Shown in pieces: positions 17,417-29,550 of a DNA stretch of 64,000 bases (positions within the stretch are counted from its first letter, which is position 1; each line of letters begins with the position of its first letter). The stretch covers positions 496,001 to 560,000 of the forward strand of contig NZ_CP088156.1 in NCBI RefSeq assembly GCF_021088345.1. The letters are read 5' to 3'. A model generated the notes under the pieces. The model was given only the letters and a program-made list of their open reading frames with translations. It had not been told where the DNA came from and made no database searches. Source of the DNA: Bradyrhizobium ontarionense (GTDB taxonomy: Bacteria > Pseudomonadota > Alphaproteobacteria > Rhizobiales > Xanthobacteraceae). The position numbers and the translations under genes were made by a program.

Positions 17417-18987
17417 AGCCGGCGCTGGCCATCACCAATTTCGGGCTGGACTACGTGACCTTGGCCGGCGCCGTCGAGGTGTTGCGCGACGTGTCGCTCG
17501 AGATCGCGCCGGGCGAGGTGCTTGGCCTCGTCGGTGAATCCGGTTCGGGCAAGAGCTCGCTGGCCTGGGCGCTGATGCGGCATCTGCCGGCCAACGCCCG
17601 CGAGGTGTCGGGATCGCTGAGGCTTGGCGATATCGACCTGCAGGCCCTGAGTCCAAGGCAGCTCACCGGGGTGCGCGGACGCCGCATCGGCATGGTGTTT
17701 CAGGATCCCTCGACCGCGCTGAATCCGACACTGACCATCGGCCGTCAGATCACCGAGGCGCTGATGCGCCATCTTGACCTGAAGGCGCGGGACGCGAAGG
17801 ATCTCGCGATCGAGTTGCTCGGCCATGTCGAGCTGCGCGATCCGGCCGCCGCGCTGCGACGCTATCCGCATGAAATCTCGGGTGGCGAGAAGCAGCGCGT
17901 GATCGTCGCCACCGCCTTCGGCTGCCGCCCTGACGTCATCGTGTTCGACGAGCCGACGACGGCGCTCGACGTCATCACCGGCGCCCGCATCATCGACCTG
18001 TTCGCACGCCTGCGCGCGGAGACCGGCGTGGCCGCACTCTACATCTCGCATGACCTCGCGATGATGACGCGCGTCGCCGATCGCGTCGCGGTGATTCGGT
18101 ATGGCCGCGTCGTCGAGCAGGCCCAGGCCTCGGAGATCTTCCGCAGGCCGCGGCACGACTACACGAAGTCGCTCATCGCCGCGGTGCCGCGTCCGGAGCG
18201 GCGGCTCGTGCACGACACGCCGGGCGAGGCCGCGGTGCTGGAAGCCCGCGGCATCGAGGTCCATTATGGCCGGGCCGGTCTGTTCCGCGCGGCGCCGCCG
18301 CCCGCGACGCAGGCGATCGACCTCGACATTCGTGCCGGCGAGATCTTGGGCCTTGTCGGCGAATCCGGTTCGGGCAAATCGTCCGTGGCGCGGGCCTTGA
18401 CCGGGCTCGCCCGCTTTTCCGGCGCCATCAGCTTCGACGGCCGCACGCTGCGCGGGGCAGGCGACATGAATTCCGGCTACCGCCGCGATGTTCAGATCGT
18501 GTTCCAGCATCCGGATTCCTCGCTCAACCCGCGCCATCGCGTCGGCGAGATCCTGTCGCGCCCGCTGAAGCTCTACGGCGGTGATGTTGCGTCTGTGCCG
18601 CGCCTTCTCGAACAGGTCCGGCTGCCGGCGTCCTATGCGAGGCGCTGGCCGCATCAGCTCTCCGGCGGAGAGAAGCAGCGTGTCGCGATCGCGCGCGCCT
18701 TTGCTGCACGCCCGCGGCTCGTAATCTGCGACGAGATCACGGCGCCACTCGACGTGTCGGTGCAGGCCCAGATCATCGAGCTCTTGCTGGCGCTGCGCGC
18801 TGAGACCGGCGCGGCCTATCTGTTCATCACCCACGACCTCAACCTGATCCGGCAGATCGCGCATCGCATCGTGGTCATGCGCCATGGCCAATTGGTCGAC
18901 AGCCGTCCCGTCGACGCGTTCGGGGCCGATGACGTTCACCCCTACACACGCGAATTGATGGCGGCGTCGCCCGCGCCCGTCGGCTGA
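17413..18987 (+). CDS. Peptide ABC transporter, two ATPase domains in one chain (DppD-DppF)
   Basis: 524 residues carrying two complete ABC ATPase domains. Domain 1 has Walker A GESGSGKSSLAWAL and signature ISGGEKQRV; domain 2 begins near residue 280 with GESGSGKSSVARAL and LSGGEKQRV. It thus replaces separate DppD and DppF subunits. Both domains look catalytically intact. The operon continues with the M20-like gene 18 bases after the stop. Confidence 0.93.
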   Translation: MKPALAITNFGLDYVTLAGAVEVLRDVSLEIAPGEVLGLVGESGSGKSSLAWALMRHLPANAREVSGSLRLGDIDLQALSPRQLTGVRGRRIGMVFQDPSTALNPTLTIGRQITEALMRHLDLKARDAKDLAIELLGHVELRDPAAALRRYPHEISGGEKQRVIVATAFGCRPDVIVFDEPTTALDVITGARIIDLFARLRAETGVAALYISHDLAMMTRVADRVAVIRYGRVVEQAQASEIFRRPRHDYTKSLIAAVPRPERRLVHDTPGEAAVLEARGIEVHYGRAGLFRAAPPPATQAIDLDIRAGEILGLVGESGSGKSSVARALTGLARFSGAISFDGRTLRGAGDMNSGYRRDVQIVFQHPDSSLNPRHRVGEILSRPLKLYGGDVASVPRLLEQVRLPASYARRWPHQLSGGEKQRVAIARAFAARPRLVICDEITAPLDVSVQAQIIELLLALRAETGAAYLFITHDLNLIRQIAHRIVVMRHGQLVDSRPVDAFGADDVHPYTRELMAASPAPVG

Positions 18988-19005
18988 CCGCAAGGATTGC
19001 AACGC

Positions 19006-20220
19006 ATGGATCGCAACGAACTGCTCGCCCGCATCGACATCCCGGCGGCGCTCGCGCTGCTGTCGCTGATGGTGCAGCACAAGAGCTATTCGAAGACCGA
19101 TGGCGAGAAGCAGCTCGCAACCTTCATGGCCGACCAGATGCGGGAGATCGGCCTGGATGCCTCGATCGCTCCCTTTGGCAACGAGGGCCGTGTCAACGCG
19201 GTCGGCCGCTGGAACGGCAGCGGTGGCGGCAAGAGCCTCTTGTTCAACGGCCATGTCGACACCAATCCGGTGACCGAAGGCTGGACCGTCGATCCGTGGG
19301 AAGGCAAGGTGGACGACAAGTTCATCTACGGCATCGGCGTTTCCAACATGAAGGCCGGCGATGCCGCCTATTTCTGCGCGGTCAAGACGCTGATCGAGGC
19401 CGGCGTGAAGCTGAGGGGCGACGTCATCCTGACCTATGTGGTCGGCGAGCTGCAGGGCGGGGTTGGGACCTATTCGCTGATCGAGCAGGGGCTGCGCGCT
19501 GATTATTTCATCAACTCCGAGCCGACCGACCTGAAGGCGATGACCATGCACGCCGCTGCGTTCATGTTCATCATCGCGCTGGTCGGCAACACGCGGCATC
19601 TGTCCAAGCGTGAGGAGGCGGTCGATGCCATCACGGCGGCCTGCGATCTCGTCCCGCGCCTCAATGCGATGAGGTTCTCCGGCGCGCGCTCGCCCGCGCA
19701 CGAGGCCATCAACCGCGTCCATGTCGGCGTCGTCCACGGAGCGCTCGGGCGCGAGTTGCACGAGTGGCGGACGCCGCAGGTGGCCGACTTCGTGCGCATC
19801 AAGGGCTCCGGCCGCTATGCGCCCGGCCAGACCGAGCAAGGCGCGCTGGCTGACATGCGGCGCGAGCTCGATGCGCTGGAGGCGCGCTTCCCCGGCCTCA
19901 AGGCCGATCTGATGTCGGAGGATCGGGCTGGCGTGCCGACCATGCCGCCGTTCGAGGTCGCGCCGGACAGCCCGATCGTGCGCGCGGTCAACGATGCCTA
20001 TCGCGCCGTGCGCGGCGAGTTCCAGCAGACCGGACCGGTGACGCCGAGTTGCTTCTATGGCACCGATGCCGGCCATCTCTATGCCTATGGCGGCATGGAA
20101 GGCATCGTTTGTGGCCCCGGCGGCCGCTACAACACGATGCCCGACGAACGCGTGGACATTCCCGACTATCTCGACATGATCCGCATCTACATGCTGGCCA
20201 TTCTCGACATCTGCGGATGA
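19006..20220 (+). CDS. M20-like protein lacking the second zinc site
   Basis: 404 residues with overall M20 architecture: GHVDTNP (His83, Asp85), central dimerisation domain and C-terminal GPGGRYNTMPDERV. Several ligands are changed: the bridging Asp is Asn114 (VSNMKAG), the second Glu of the EE pair is Leu149 (VVGELQGG) and the late His is Asn376. His83, Glu148 and Glu172 remain. Relative to CPG2 the Zn2 site is lost while part of Zn1 is kept. It may act with one metal, or bind without cleaving. ATG at 19006 follows AAGGA by nine bases; a TTG at 18997 is too close to that site. Confidence 0.82.
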   Translation: MDRNELLARIDIPAALALLSLMVQHKSYSKTDGEKQLATFMADQMREIGLDASIAPFGNEGRVNAVGRWNGSGGGKSLLFNGHVDTNPVTEGWTVDPWEGKVDDKFIYGIGVSNMKAGDAAYFCAVKTLIEAGVKLRGDVILTYVVGELQGGVGTYSLIEQGLRADYFINSEPTDLKAMTMHAAAFMFIIALVGNTRHLSKREEAVDAITAACDLVPRLNAMRFSGARSPAHEAINRVHVGVVHGALGRELHEWRTPQVADFVRIKGSGRYAPGQTEQGALADMRRELDALEARFPGLKADLMSEDRAGVPTMPPFEVAPDSPIVRAVNDAYRAVRGEFQQTGPVTPSCFYGTDAGHLYAYGGMEGIVCGPGGRYNTMPDERVDIPDYLDMIRIYMLAILDICG

Positions 20221-20227
20221 TCCCGCG

Positions 20228-20584
20228 TCAGGCTGCCGCCGCCTGCTGCTGGAACTGCTCGAACGCCGCGATCGCATCGGCGGCATACATCAGCGACGGG
20301 CCGCCACCCATGTAGATGGCCATGCCGAGCGTCTCCTCGACCTCCTGGCGGCTCGCGCCCATACGGACGAGTGCCTCGGCGTGGAATCCGATGCAGCCGT
20401 CGCAGCGGACGGCGACGCCGATCGCCAGCGCGATCAGCTCCTTGGTCTTCTTGTCGAGCGCACCGTCGCTGGAGGCAGCCTTCGCGAGCGCCGAGAAGCC
20501 CTGCATGACGTCGGGAATGTCCTTGCGCAGGGTCTTCAGGTTGCCGGACAGATCCTTGCAGATCTCGCTGTACAGTTTTGTCAT
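20228..20584 (-). CDS. Carboxymuconolactone decarboxylase/AhpD-family protein
   Basis: 118 residues, all-helical AhpD-like fold with the redox pair CDGC followed by the His of the AhpD core (RCDGCIGFHAEAL). Such proteins reduce peroxidase partners or disulfides. A GGAGACAC site precedes the ATG. It lies ten bases after the RND pump gene, last in the leftward operon headed by the persulfide-sensing repressor, so a thiol redox role fits. It is convergent with the M20-like gene, eight bases apart. Confidence 0.88.
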   Translation of the reverse strand: MTKLYSEICKDLSGNLKTLRKDIPDVMQGFSALAKAASSDGALDKKTKELIALAIGVAVRCDGCIGFHAEALVRMGASRQEVEETLGMAIYMGGGPSLMYAADAIAAFEQFQQQAAAA

Positions 20585-20593
20585 GAGTGTCTC

Positions 20594-23811
<3,218 letters not shown>

Positions 23812-23815
<4 letters not shown>

Positions 23816-24801
23816 GGCTGCACCAATTCGTCGCCGGCGCGCAGGCCGGACAGGATTTCGAGGCCATCCGGAAGATCGGCGCTCGGCAAAGCGCGGCCGC
23901 GCTGCACGGGAACTCTCACTTTTTGGGGCCCTTGCTGCAGTTGGACGTAGTCGATGCCGAACCGGGTGGTGACGTAACGCGCGGGGATCACGTAGGCGTC
24001 GCGCTTGCCGCCGGAGATCCAAACGCGCAACCGGTCGCCGACGAAGTATTCCCCGAGGCCGTTGACGATCGCGTCGGCGACGACGCGCCCTTCCTCGATC
24101 TGCGGATAGACCAGATCGATCACGCCCCATTTGTCCGACGTATCGCCGAACTCGGCGCCATCCAGGCGGACCTTGTCGCCGGCCTTCAGGAACAGCGCAT
24201 GACGCTCAGGGACCCGCAGCCGCAGCTTGAAGTTCTGCTGTGCGATGGTGACGACGGGATCGCCTGGCAGCACGACCGAACCGACCGTGACGAGCTTCTT
24301 CAGCACGCGGCCGTCATCGGGCGCCAGCACCTGGCCTTCGGTCATCTGCTGATTGACGACGGCGCGTTCGGCGATCTTGGCCCGCAGCCCGTTCTCGGCG
24401 ACGTTGAGGGCCGTACGGGTCTCGTCGAGCTTGACCCGGGGCAGGGTGCCGCGCTCCACCAGCCCTTCGGTCCGAGTGAAATCGATCTGCGCCTGGTTGG
24501 CCTGGGCCTGCAGCGCCTGGATCTGCGCGTCCAGCGACGTCAGCTGCAGTGCGAGCTTCTCGTCTCCAATCAGCGCGATCGGCTGGCCGCGCTTGACCGC
24601 ATCACCCTCGCGCACCGACAGTTGCGCGATCGTGCCGCCGATGCGGCCACGTGCCGGCACCACGCTGATGCTTTCCACCGTCGCGAACACCGCCTTCTCG
24701 TCGGCCACCTGACGCGGCGACACCGTCAGCATCTCCGCGCGGGCCGGCGCCGCCTGCCACGCCATCGCGGCGATCAAGCCCAGGACCGATAATCTGCGCA
24801 T
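23812..24801 (-). CDS. RND periplasmic adaptor (membrane fusion protein)
   Basis: 329 residues with a signal peptide (cleaved near APARA), a biotinyl/lipoyl-like half (GGTIAQLSVREGDAVKRGQP), a coiled hairpin (about 80-140) and a beta-barrel. It links the inner-membrane RND protein to an outer-membrane channel, which is not encoded here. It overlaps the pump by four bases. A 123-bp gap to the regulator upstream shows no obvious terminator. Confidence 0.9.
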
Positions 24802-24924
24802 CAGCCTATTCCTGTCTGTTCTGAATCAAATTGAGAGGTTGGGCGAAACGTCCGCAGTCGCGCACGCATCCCATCGGGATGAGCTTGCACCCTTGATCCT
24901 GCTCAAGTTCACGGGACGAGATCG

Positions 24925-25254
24925 TCATAGTGTGGGTGTGGCTTTCGGTGGTCGCGGTGTGCAGTACACCCGATAGAGTGTCTTGAGGACCTCACGGGCC
25001 GGTTCGCTCGTGATCGAATAGTAGATCGTCTGCCCCTCACGCCGGGCGGTCACCAGGCCGTCCTTGCGCAGCAGAGCCAAGTGTTGCGACACGGTCGAAT
25101 CGCGCAGCCCCAGGAACTCGGCGAGATCGCCAACAGATCGCTCATCGTCGACCAGCTGGCAGATGATCAGGAGCCGGTGGCGGTTCGACAGCGCCTTCAG
25201 GAGATCGCTGGCCTGGTCCGCGGCCATTTCCATGATGTCGACGTCAAAATTCAT
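24925..25254 (-). CDS. ArsR-family persulfide-responsive repressor (SqrR/BigR type)
   Basis: 109 residues, winged helix with recognition helix around LRDSTVSQHLALLRKDG. Cys32 (LLIICQL) and Cys98 (YRVYCTP) are 66 residues apart, exactly the spacing of the persulfide-sensing cysteines of SqrR (41/107) and BigR; there are no other cysteines and no ArsR metal motif. When the cysteines become linked by sulfur atoms the repressor leaves DNA. The start at 25254 coincides with the predicted transcription start, so the message may be leaderless. It is divergent from sqr. Confidence 0.9.
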   Translation of the reverse strand: MNFDVDIMEMAADQASDLLKALSNRHRLLIICQLVDDERSVGDLAEFLGLRDSTVSQHLALLRKDGLVTARREGQTIYYSITSEPAREVLKTLYRVYCTPRPPKATPTL

Positions 25255-25256
25255 AG

Positions 25257-25290
25257 TTGCGTATATACGGATATGCGAATATATAGTCAA
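25257..25290. promoter_or_regulatory. Face-to-face promoters sharing the SqrR/BigR operator
   Basis: Rightward (sqr): TTGCGT 25257-25262, 17-bp spacer, TATATA 25280-25285. Leftward (repressor): TTGACT read from 25290 to 25285, 17-bp spacer, TATATA at 25267-25262. The two promoters overlap almost fully, and the shared DNA carries ATAT blocks at about 8-bp steps with an inverted CGGATATGCG core, like known BigR sites. One bound repressor dimer would block both directions. Confidence 0.72.
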
Positions 25291-25355
25291 GACCGGCTGC
25301 AACGTTGCCGGAAACACGAAGCAATAACAAAGCAAGTTCGGATGGAGGAACCCCA

Positions 25356-26642
25356 ATGGCGGACGTCGTCGTGATCGGAGCAGGACTGAGCGGCTCGTTG
25401 ATGGCTTACGAATTGTTGCCGCAGCTGAGGAAGGAGGACCGCCTGACCGTCGTCTCGCAGGGCTCCTCCTATCATTTCGTGCCGTCCAACCCGTGGGTCG
25501 CCGTCGGCTGGCGCAAGCGCGAGGACATCGAGATCGACCTCGTCGATGTCATGCAGCGCAAGGGCATCCGGCTGCTGACGCAGGGCGCCAAGCGGGTTCA
25601 CGCGGCCACCAAACAGGTCGAACTGTCGGATGGTGAGACGATTCCGTACGATTACCTGGTGATTGCCACCGGGCCCGAGCTTGCCTTCGACGAGATTCCG
25701 GGGCTCGGACCGGATGGACATACGCAGTCGGTGTGCCATGTCGACCATGCGGCGCATGCGAAGGCTGCCTTCGACAGACTGGCCGAGAAGCCCGGGCCGG
25801 TGATCGTCGGCGCCGTGCAGGGCGCGTCCTGCTTCGGCCCGGCCTACGAATTCCTGTTCATCCTCGAGACCGAGCTGCGCCGCCGCAAGATGCGCGACCA
25901 GGTGCCGATGACCTTCGTGACCTCGGAGCCCTATGTCGGTCATCTCGGCCTCGACGGGGTCGGCGACACCAAGGGCCTGCTCGAAAGCGAGATGCGCGAG
26001 AAGCACATCAAGTGGATCACCAATGCGCGCGTCACCAAGGTCGAGGAGGGGCGCATGTCGGTCGAGGAGGTCGCCGACGACGGCGCGGTCCGCAGGACGC
26101 ATGAGCTGCCGTTTGCCTACTCCATGATGCTGCCGGCCTTCCGCGGCGTCGGAGCCGTGCACGGCATCGACAAATTGACCAATCCGCGCGGCTTCGTCAT
26201 CGTCGACAAGCATCAGCGCAACCCGACCTTTCCCGACGTCTTCGCCATCGGCGTCTGCGTCGCGATTCCGCCCATCGGTCCGACGCCGGTGCCGGTCGGC
26301 GTGCCGAAGACCGGCTTCATGATCGAATCGATGGTCACCGCGACCGCCTTGAACATCGGGGCGCTGCTGCGCGGCCAGGAGCCCAAGGCGCAGCCGACGT
26401 GGAATGCGATCTGCCTCGCCGACTTCGGCGATACCGGCGTGGCCTTCCTGGCCCAGCCGCAAATCCCGCCGCGCAACGTCAACTGGTCGTCCAAGGGGGA
26501 ATGGGTGCATTACGCCAAGGTCGCCTTCGAGAGGTATTTCCTGCGCAAGATGAGGCGCGGTACGCCCGAGCCGTTCTACGAGAAGTTCCTGCTCGACCGG
26601 CTCAACATTGCAAAGATCAAGGAAGTCAGGACCGGCACATGA
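25356..26642 (+). CDS. sqr: Sulfide:quinone oxidoreductase
   Basis: 428 residues; a membrane-bound FAD enzyme oxidising sulfide to polysulfide and passing electrons to quinone. The N-terminal dinucleotide-binding loop is VVIGAGLSGSLMAYEL. Cys127, Cys159 and Cys353 match in position the three essential cysteines of the Rhodobacter capsulatus enzyme. ATG at 25356 follows GGAGG by seven bases; an earlier in-frame start at 25305 lies within the untranslated leader. It heads the rightward operon and is controlled from the shared operator. Confidence 0.92.
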   Translation: MADVVVIGAGLSGSLMAYELLPQLRKEDRLTVVSQGSSYHFVPSNPWVAVGWRKREDIEIDLVDVMQRKGIRLLTQGAKRVHAATKQVELSDGETIPYDYLVIATGPELAFDEIPGLGPDGHTQSVCHVDHAAHAKAAFDRLAEKPGPVIVGAVQGASCFGPAYEFLFILETELRRRKMRDQVPMTFVTSEPYVGHLGLDGVGDTKGLLESEMREKHIKWITNARVTKVEEGRMSVEEVADDGAVRRTHELPFAYSMMLPAFRGVGAVHGIDKLTNPRGFVIVDKHQRNPTFPDVFAIGVCVAIPPIGPTPVPVGVPKTGFMIESMVTATALNIGALLRGQEPKAQPTWNAICLADFGDTGVAFLAQPQIPPRNVNWSSKGEWVHYAKVAFERYFLRKMRRGTPEPFYEKFLLDRLNIAKIKEVRTGT

Positions 26643-26688
26643 CCGCCCGGATTGATCAGGCTCAAATTGAAGCATGAAGGTGTATGCC

Positions 26689-26892
26689 ATGAACGTCGAC
26701 AAAGCAGTTCTCACCTTTGCAGGGTTCGTCGTCCTGCTCAGCCTCTCCCTGGGCTGGCTCGTCAGCCCATATTGGTTCCTGCTGGCCGCCTTTGCAGGCG
26801 TGAACATGATCCAGGCATCCTTCACCGGCTTCTGCCCTGCGGCGATCGTGTTCAAGAAGCTTGGGCTCAGAAGCGGCAACGCGTTCTCCTGA
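26689..26892 (+). CDS. DUF2892 (YgaP-type) small membrane protein
   Basis: 67 residues with two hydrophobic segments (about 7-25 and 27-50) and the conserved FTGFCPAAIVFKKLGL end. Members often accompany sulfur-transfer enzymes such as rhodaneses. GAAGG eight bases upstream supports this ATG; an in-frame ATG at 26674 would add five residues. It lies between sqr and ccoG. Confidence 0.85.
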   Translation: MNVDKAVLTFAGFVVLLSLSLGWLVSPYWFLLAAFAGVNMIQASFTGFCPAAIVFKKLGLRSGNAFS

Positions 26893-26933
26893 GCGGCGCG
26901 CAGGGCGGGGTAACGAGATGAAGCGAGGATATC

Positions 26934-28379
26934 ATGGCTGACTCGGACGAAACCTATATCGTCGGTCCGCTCTACAAGGCGCGGGACAAGGTCTATCCCG
27001 CGGCCGTCCACGGCCGTTTTCGCCGCATCAAATGGACGATCCTTTGCATCACGCTCGGCATCTACTATCTGCTGCCCTTCGTGCGCTGGGACCGCGGTCC
27101 GGGCATGCCGAACCAGGCGGTCCTGGTCGATCTGCCGCACCGCAGGTTCTATTTCTTCTTCATCGAGCTGTGGCCGCAGGAGGTCTACTACTTCACGGGC
27201 CTCTTGATCCTTGCGGCCGTGGCCCTGTTTCTGATGAATGCGGTCGCAGGCCGGCTGTGGTGCGGATACCTCTGCCCGCAGACGGTATGGACCGACCTGT
27301 TCTATGCCGTCGAGCGATGGGTGGAAGGTGACCGCCGCGAGCGCATCCTGAGCGACAAGCGAGGCTGGAGCTTCAGCCACGTTCGCAAGGTGGCAACCAA
27401 GCATTTTCTCTGGTTGATGATCGCCTGGTGGACCGGCGGCGCCTGGGTGCTCTATTTCGATGACGCGCCGACGCTGGTGAAGGACCTCGCCACCCTCCAG
27501 GCGCCGTTCGCCGCCTATCTCTGGATCGGCATTCTCACGGCCACCACCTACGTGTTCGCCGGCCACGCCCGTGAGCAGGTCTGCATCTACATGTGCCCGT
27601 GGCCGCGCATCCAGGCCGCGCTGACCGACGAATGGGCGCTCAACGTCACCTACAAGGACGACCGCGGCGAACCCCGCATGTCGGTCAAGAAGGCCGAGGC
27701 GGCGCGGCTGCAGGGCGAGCGGGCCGGCGATTGCGTCGACTGCCACCAATGCGTCAACGTCTGTCCGACCGGCGTCGACATCCGCGAGGGCATCCAGCTC
27801 GGCTGCATCCAGTGCAGCCTGTGCATCGATGCCTGCGACACCGTGATGAATCAGATCGGCCGTCCCACCGGCCTGATCGGCTATGACACCGACATCAACG
27901 TTCAGCGCCGCAGCGAAGGCAAGCCGGAGATCTACCGGCTGATTCGGCCGCGCACGATCATCTATGCGAGCTTCATCGCCATCGTCGGCGGCATCATGCT
28001 CTACACGCTGGCGACGCGGGGCACGATGGGCATCAATGTCCTGCATGAGCGCAACCCGCTGTTTGTTCAGCTGTCGGATGGTGGCGTGCGCAACGACTAT
28101 ACGGTGCGTCTGCTCAACAAGCGCGGCGCGCGCGATTTCGTGCTCGACGTCGTGGGCCTGCCGAATGCCAAGGTGACGGTGGCCGGCGAGACGCGCGAGT
28201 CGGACGGCCGCATGGTGATCGATGTCGGCCAGGACCAGACCCGCGAGATCCGCGTGTCGATCGAGGCCAAGGGCGGCGACCTTCCGACGGCCCCCGTCGA
28301 CATCGAGATCAGGATCACGGATCCAGCGACCGGCAACGCGGTCAGCACGCGCGATCACTTCGTTCCGCCGACGCGATAG
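26934..28379 (+). CDS. ccoG: Cytochrome c oxidase accessory protein CcoG (RdxA/FixG)
   Basis: 481 residues, polytopic membrane ferredoxin. Two four-cysteine clusters are visible (CVDCHQCVNVCP and GCIQCSLCIDACD), plus the membrane-embedded WCGYLCPQTVW and CIYMCPW motifs, and a C-terminal Ig-like FixG domain. The family reduces copper for cbb3 oxidase assembly. Its place behind sqr, away from ccoNOPQ, suggests use in sulfide stress or in feeding sulfide electrons to the oxidase. A strong terminator follows. Confidence 0.92.
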   Translation: MADSDETYIVGPLYKARDKVYPAAVHGRFRRIKWTILCITLGIYYLLPFVRWDRGPGMPNQAVLVDLPHRRFYFFFIELWPQEVYYFTGLLILAAVALFLMNAVAGRLWCGYLCPQTVWTDLFYAVERWVEGDRRERILSDKRGWSFSHVRKVATKHFLWLMIAWWTGGAWVLYFDDAPTLVKDLATLQAPFAAYLWIGILTATTYVFAGHAREQVCIYMCPWPRIQAALTDEWALNVTYKDDRGEPRMSVKKAEAARLQGERAGDCVDCHQCVNVCPTGVDIREGIQLGCIQCSLCIDACDTVMNQIGRPTGLIGYDTDINVQRRSEGKPEIYRLIRPRTIIYASFIAIVGGIMLYTLATRGTMGINVLHERNPLFVQLSDGGVRNDYTVRLLNKRGARDFVLDVVGLPNAKVTVAGETRESDGRMVIDVGQDQTREIRVSIEAKGGDLPTAPVDIEIRITDPATGNAVSTRDHFVPPTR

Positions 28380-28449
28380 AGCGGCTGTCGTTCGGTGAGC
28401 TGCGAGGCGACAGCACCAGGCGGGCGGTCCATAACCACTGACAGAAAGA

Positions 28450-28477
28450 GGGAGGAGCAGCCGCTCCTCCCTTTTTT
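28450..28477 (+). terminator. Rho-independent terminator after ccoG
   Basis: Perfect 9-bp stem GGGAGGAGC (28450-28458) and GCTCCTCCC (28463-28471) with a 4-nt loop AGCC, followed by TTTTTT at 28472-28477. It closes the sqr-DUF2892-ccoG operon. Confidence 0.9.
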
Positions 28478-28575
28478 GTCTAGCCGGTTGTTCCAAATCA
28501 ATGATGGATCGAGGCCGCAGGCAAAGCATCGTCGCGTCAAGGGATCGAGACTTCCCTAACGACGGAGAAAGACAC

Positions 28576-28785
28576 ATGTTCAAGGTCGCAATTCTCATCT
28601 GGGTCATGCTGGGCACGGTGCTGGCGGGCAGCGCGGTGACGGCGTTGCTGACCGTCCAGGGGCTCGTCGCGAGCCCGATGAAGGATCTGCCGCTGGCGGC
28701 TCTGGCCGGTTTCATCGTCGCCATGCCGCTGTCGTATCTCGTCGCGGCGAGGATCAACCGCAACGGCCGGGGCCGCACGGCTTGA
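28576..28785 (+). CDS. Small two-helix membrane protein
   Basis: 69 residues with hydrophobic stretches at about 4-24 and 40-58 and a basic C-terminus (RINRNGRGRTA). The ATG has a GGAG site ten bases upstream. It lies beyond the ccoG terminator, so it has its own promoter or is read weakly. I do not recognise a function. Confidence 0.65.
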   Translation: MFKVAILIWVMLGTVLAGSAVTALLTVQGLVASPMKDLPLAALAGFIVAMPLSYLVAARINRNGRGRTA

Positions 28786-28911
28786 CGGTCGGCAATGGAC
28801 GATAGCGTGATCGTTGGCGTCCCACGGCCGAACGCGGCGGCATGTGTGCCCGTCGGGGCAGGCAGATCGGGTTCACGGCTCAAATAGCAAACTCGCGATG
28901 CGGCAGGACGT

Positions 28912-29384
28912 TCTCGCAACGCCTGTCGCGTCCGAGGTGTGCCGGTCGTCGGCGCCCTCATTAGGAAGAGGGCGCGGGGAATGCCGGGCGCTGGCCGCAC
29001 CCATGGCCCGCCTGCAGAAAGAAAGCAGGCGGCAGTCACCACAGGTTCAGCCGGAGACACCCGGCATTCCCCGCGCGATGGTTTTCACGCTTATATCGCG
29101 CTCTCCTCGGTGTGCCGGGCTTGATAGCCACCGTCGCCCTCGGGATCATCATCACCCAAAGACTTAGCGCCAGCGTCGGGGCGCCAGGACCACGCGACTT
29201 CACGTCCGCGCCATGCCGTTCGTCCGCGTGCATGAGCACGCTGCGGCACCGCGCGGCCATCGCCTTCCCACCTCGCGTGTCGTGACGATCGCGATACGCC
29301 CCTCTTGCCGAGGCGGGATGGCGATACTCAATCATGAATTCTGGAAAAGCGAAAGAAGAATATTTTTCGCGAGGAGACTGGACA
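28912..29384. repeat. Dispersed structured intergenic repeat, copy 2
   Basis: Direct repeat of 97-570, about 473 bp. Its stems correspond to those of copy 1: 28954-28973 (GCCCTC/GAGGGC with a different loop) and 28977-28989 with 29060-29072. It also ends in the AT-rich GAAAGAAGAATATTTTTCGC block. It fills most of the 28786-29550 gap between the sulfide island and the injection system; the rest of that gap shows no gene. Confidence 0.8.
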
Positions 29385-29550
29385 AGGGTGATCTCGTTGA
29401 GTCCGCTCGCAAACCAGCGCTTTTCGCGCAAGGGTCGGGGGCGGCGAACACGCGTGCTCTACCGCTTCCGGACCGTTGTCATGCGACACGACCGCCGACG
29501 CCCGATTTGCCCGTCGGGTCGAAGCGAATCGTTCTGCGATGCGCCGCCGC

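Noticed and set aside
18997..18999. TTG start for the second M20-like protein
   Set aside because: It directly abuts the AAGGA site, leaving no spacing; ATG at 19006 has nine bases.
17086..20286. Open frame of about 1066 codons on the minus strand
   Set aside because: It lies antisense to permease, ATPase and M20-like genes with clear motifs; its product is Arg/His/Asp-rich without family features, as expected for a high-GC shadow frame.
23816..24130. N-terminal extension of the RND pump
   Set aside because: It overlaps the adaptor gene in another frame; the GTGA overlap at 23815 gives the standard pump start.
25287..29060. Open frame of about 1257 codons on the minus strand
   Set aside because: Antisense to sqr, DUF2892 and ccoG, which carry exact catalytic motifs; it crosses a terminator and the repeat element.
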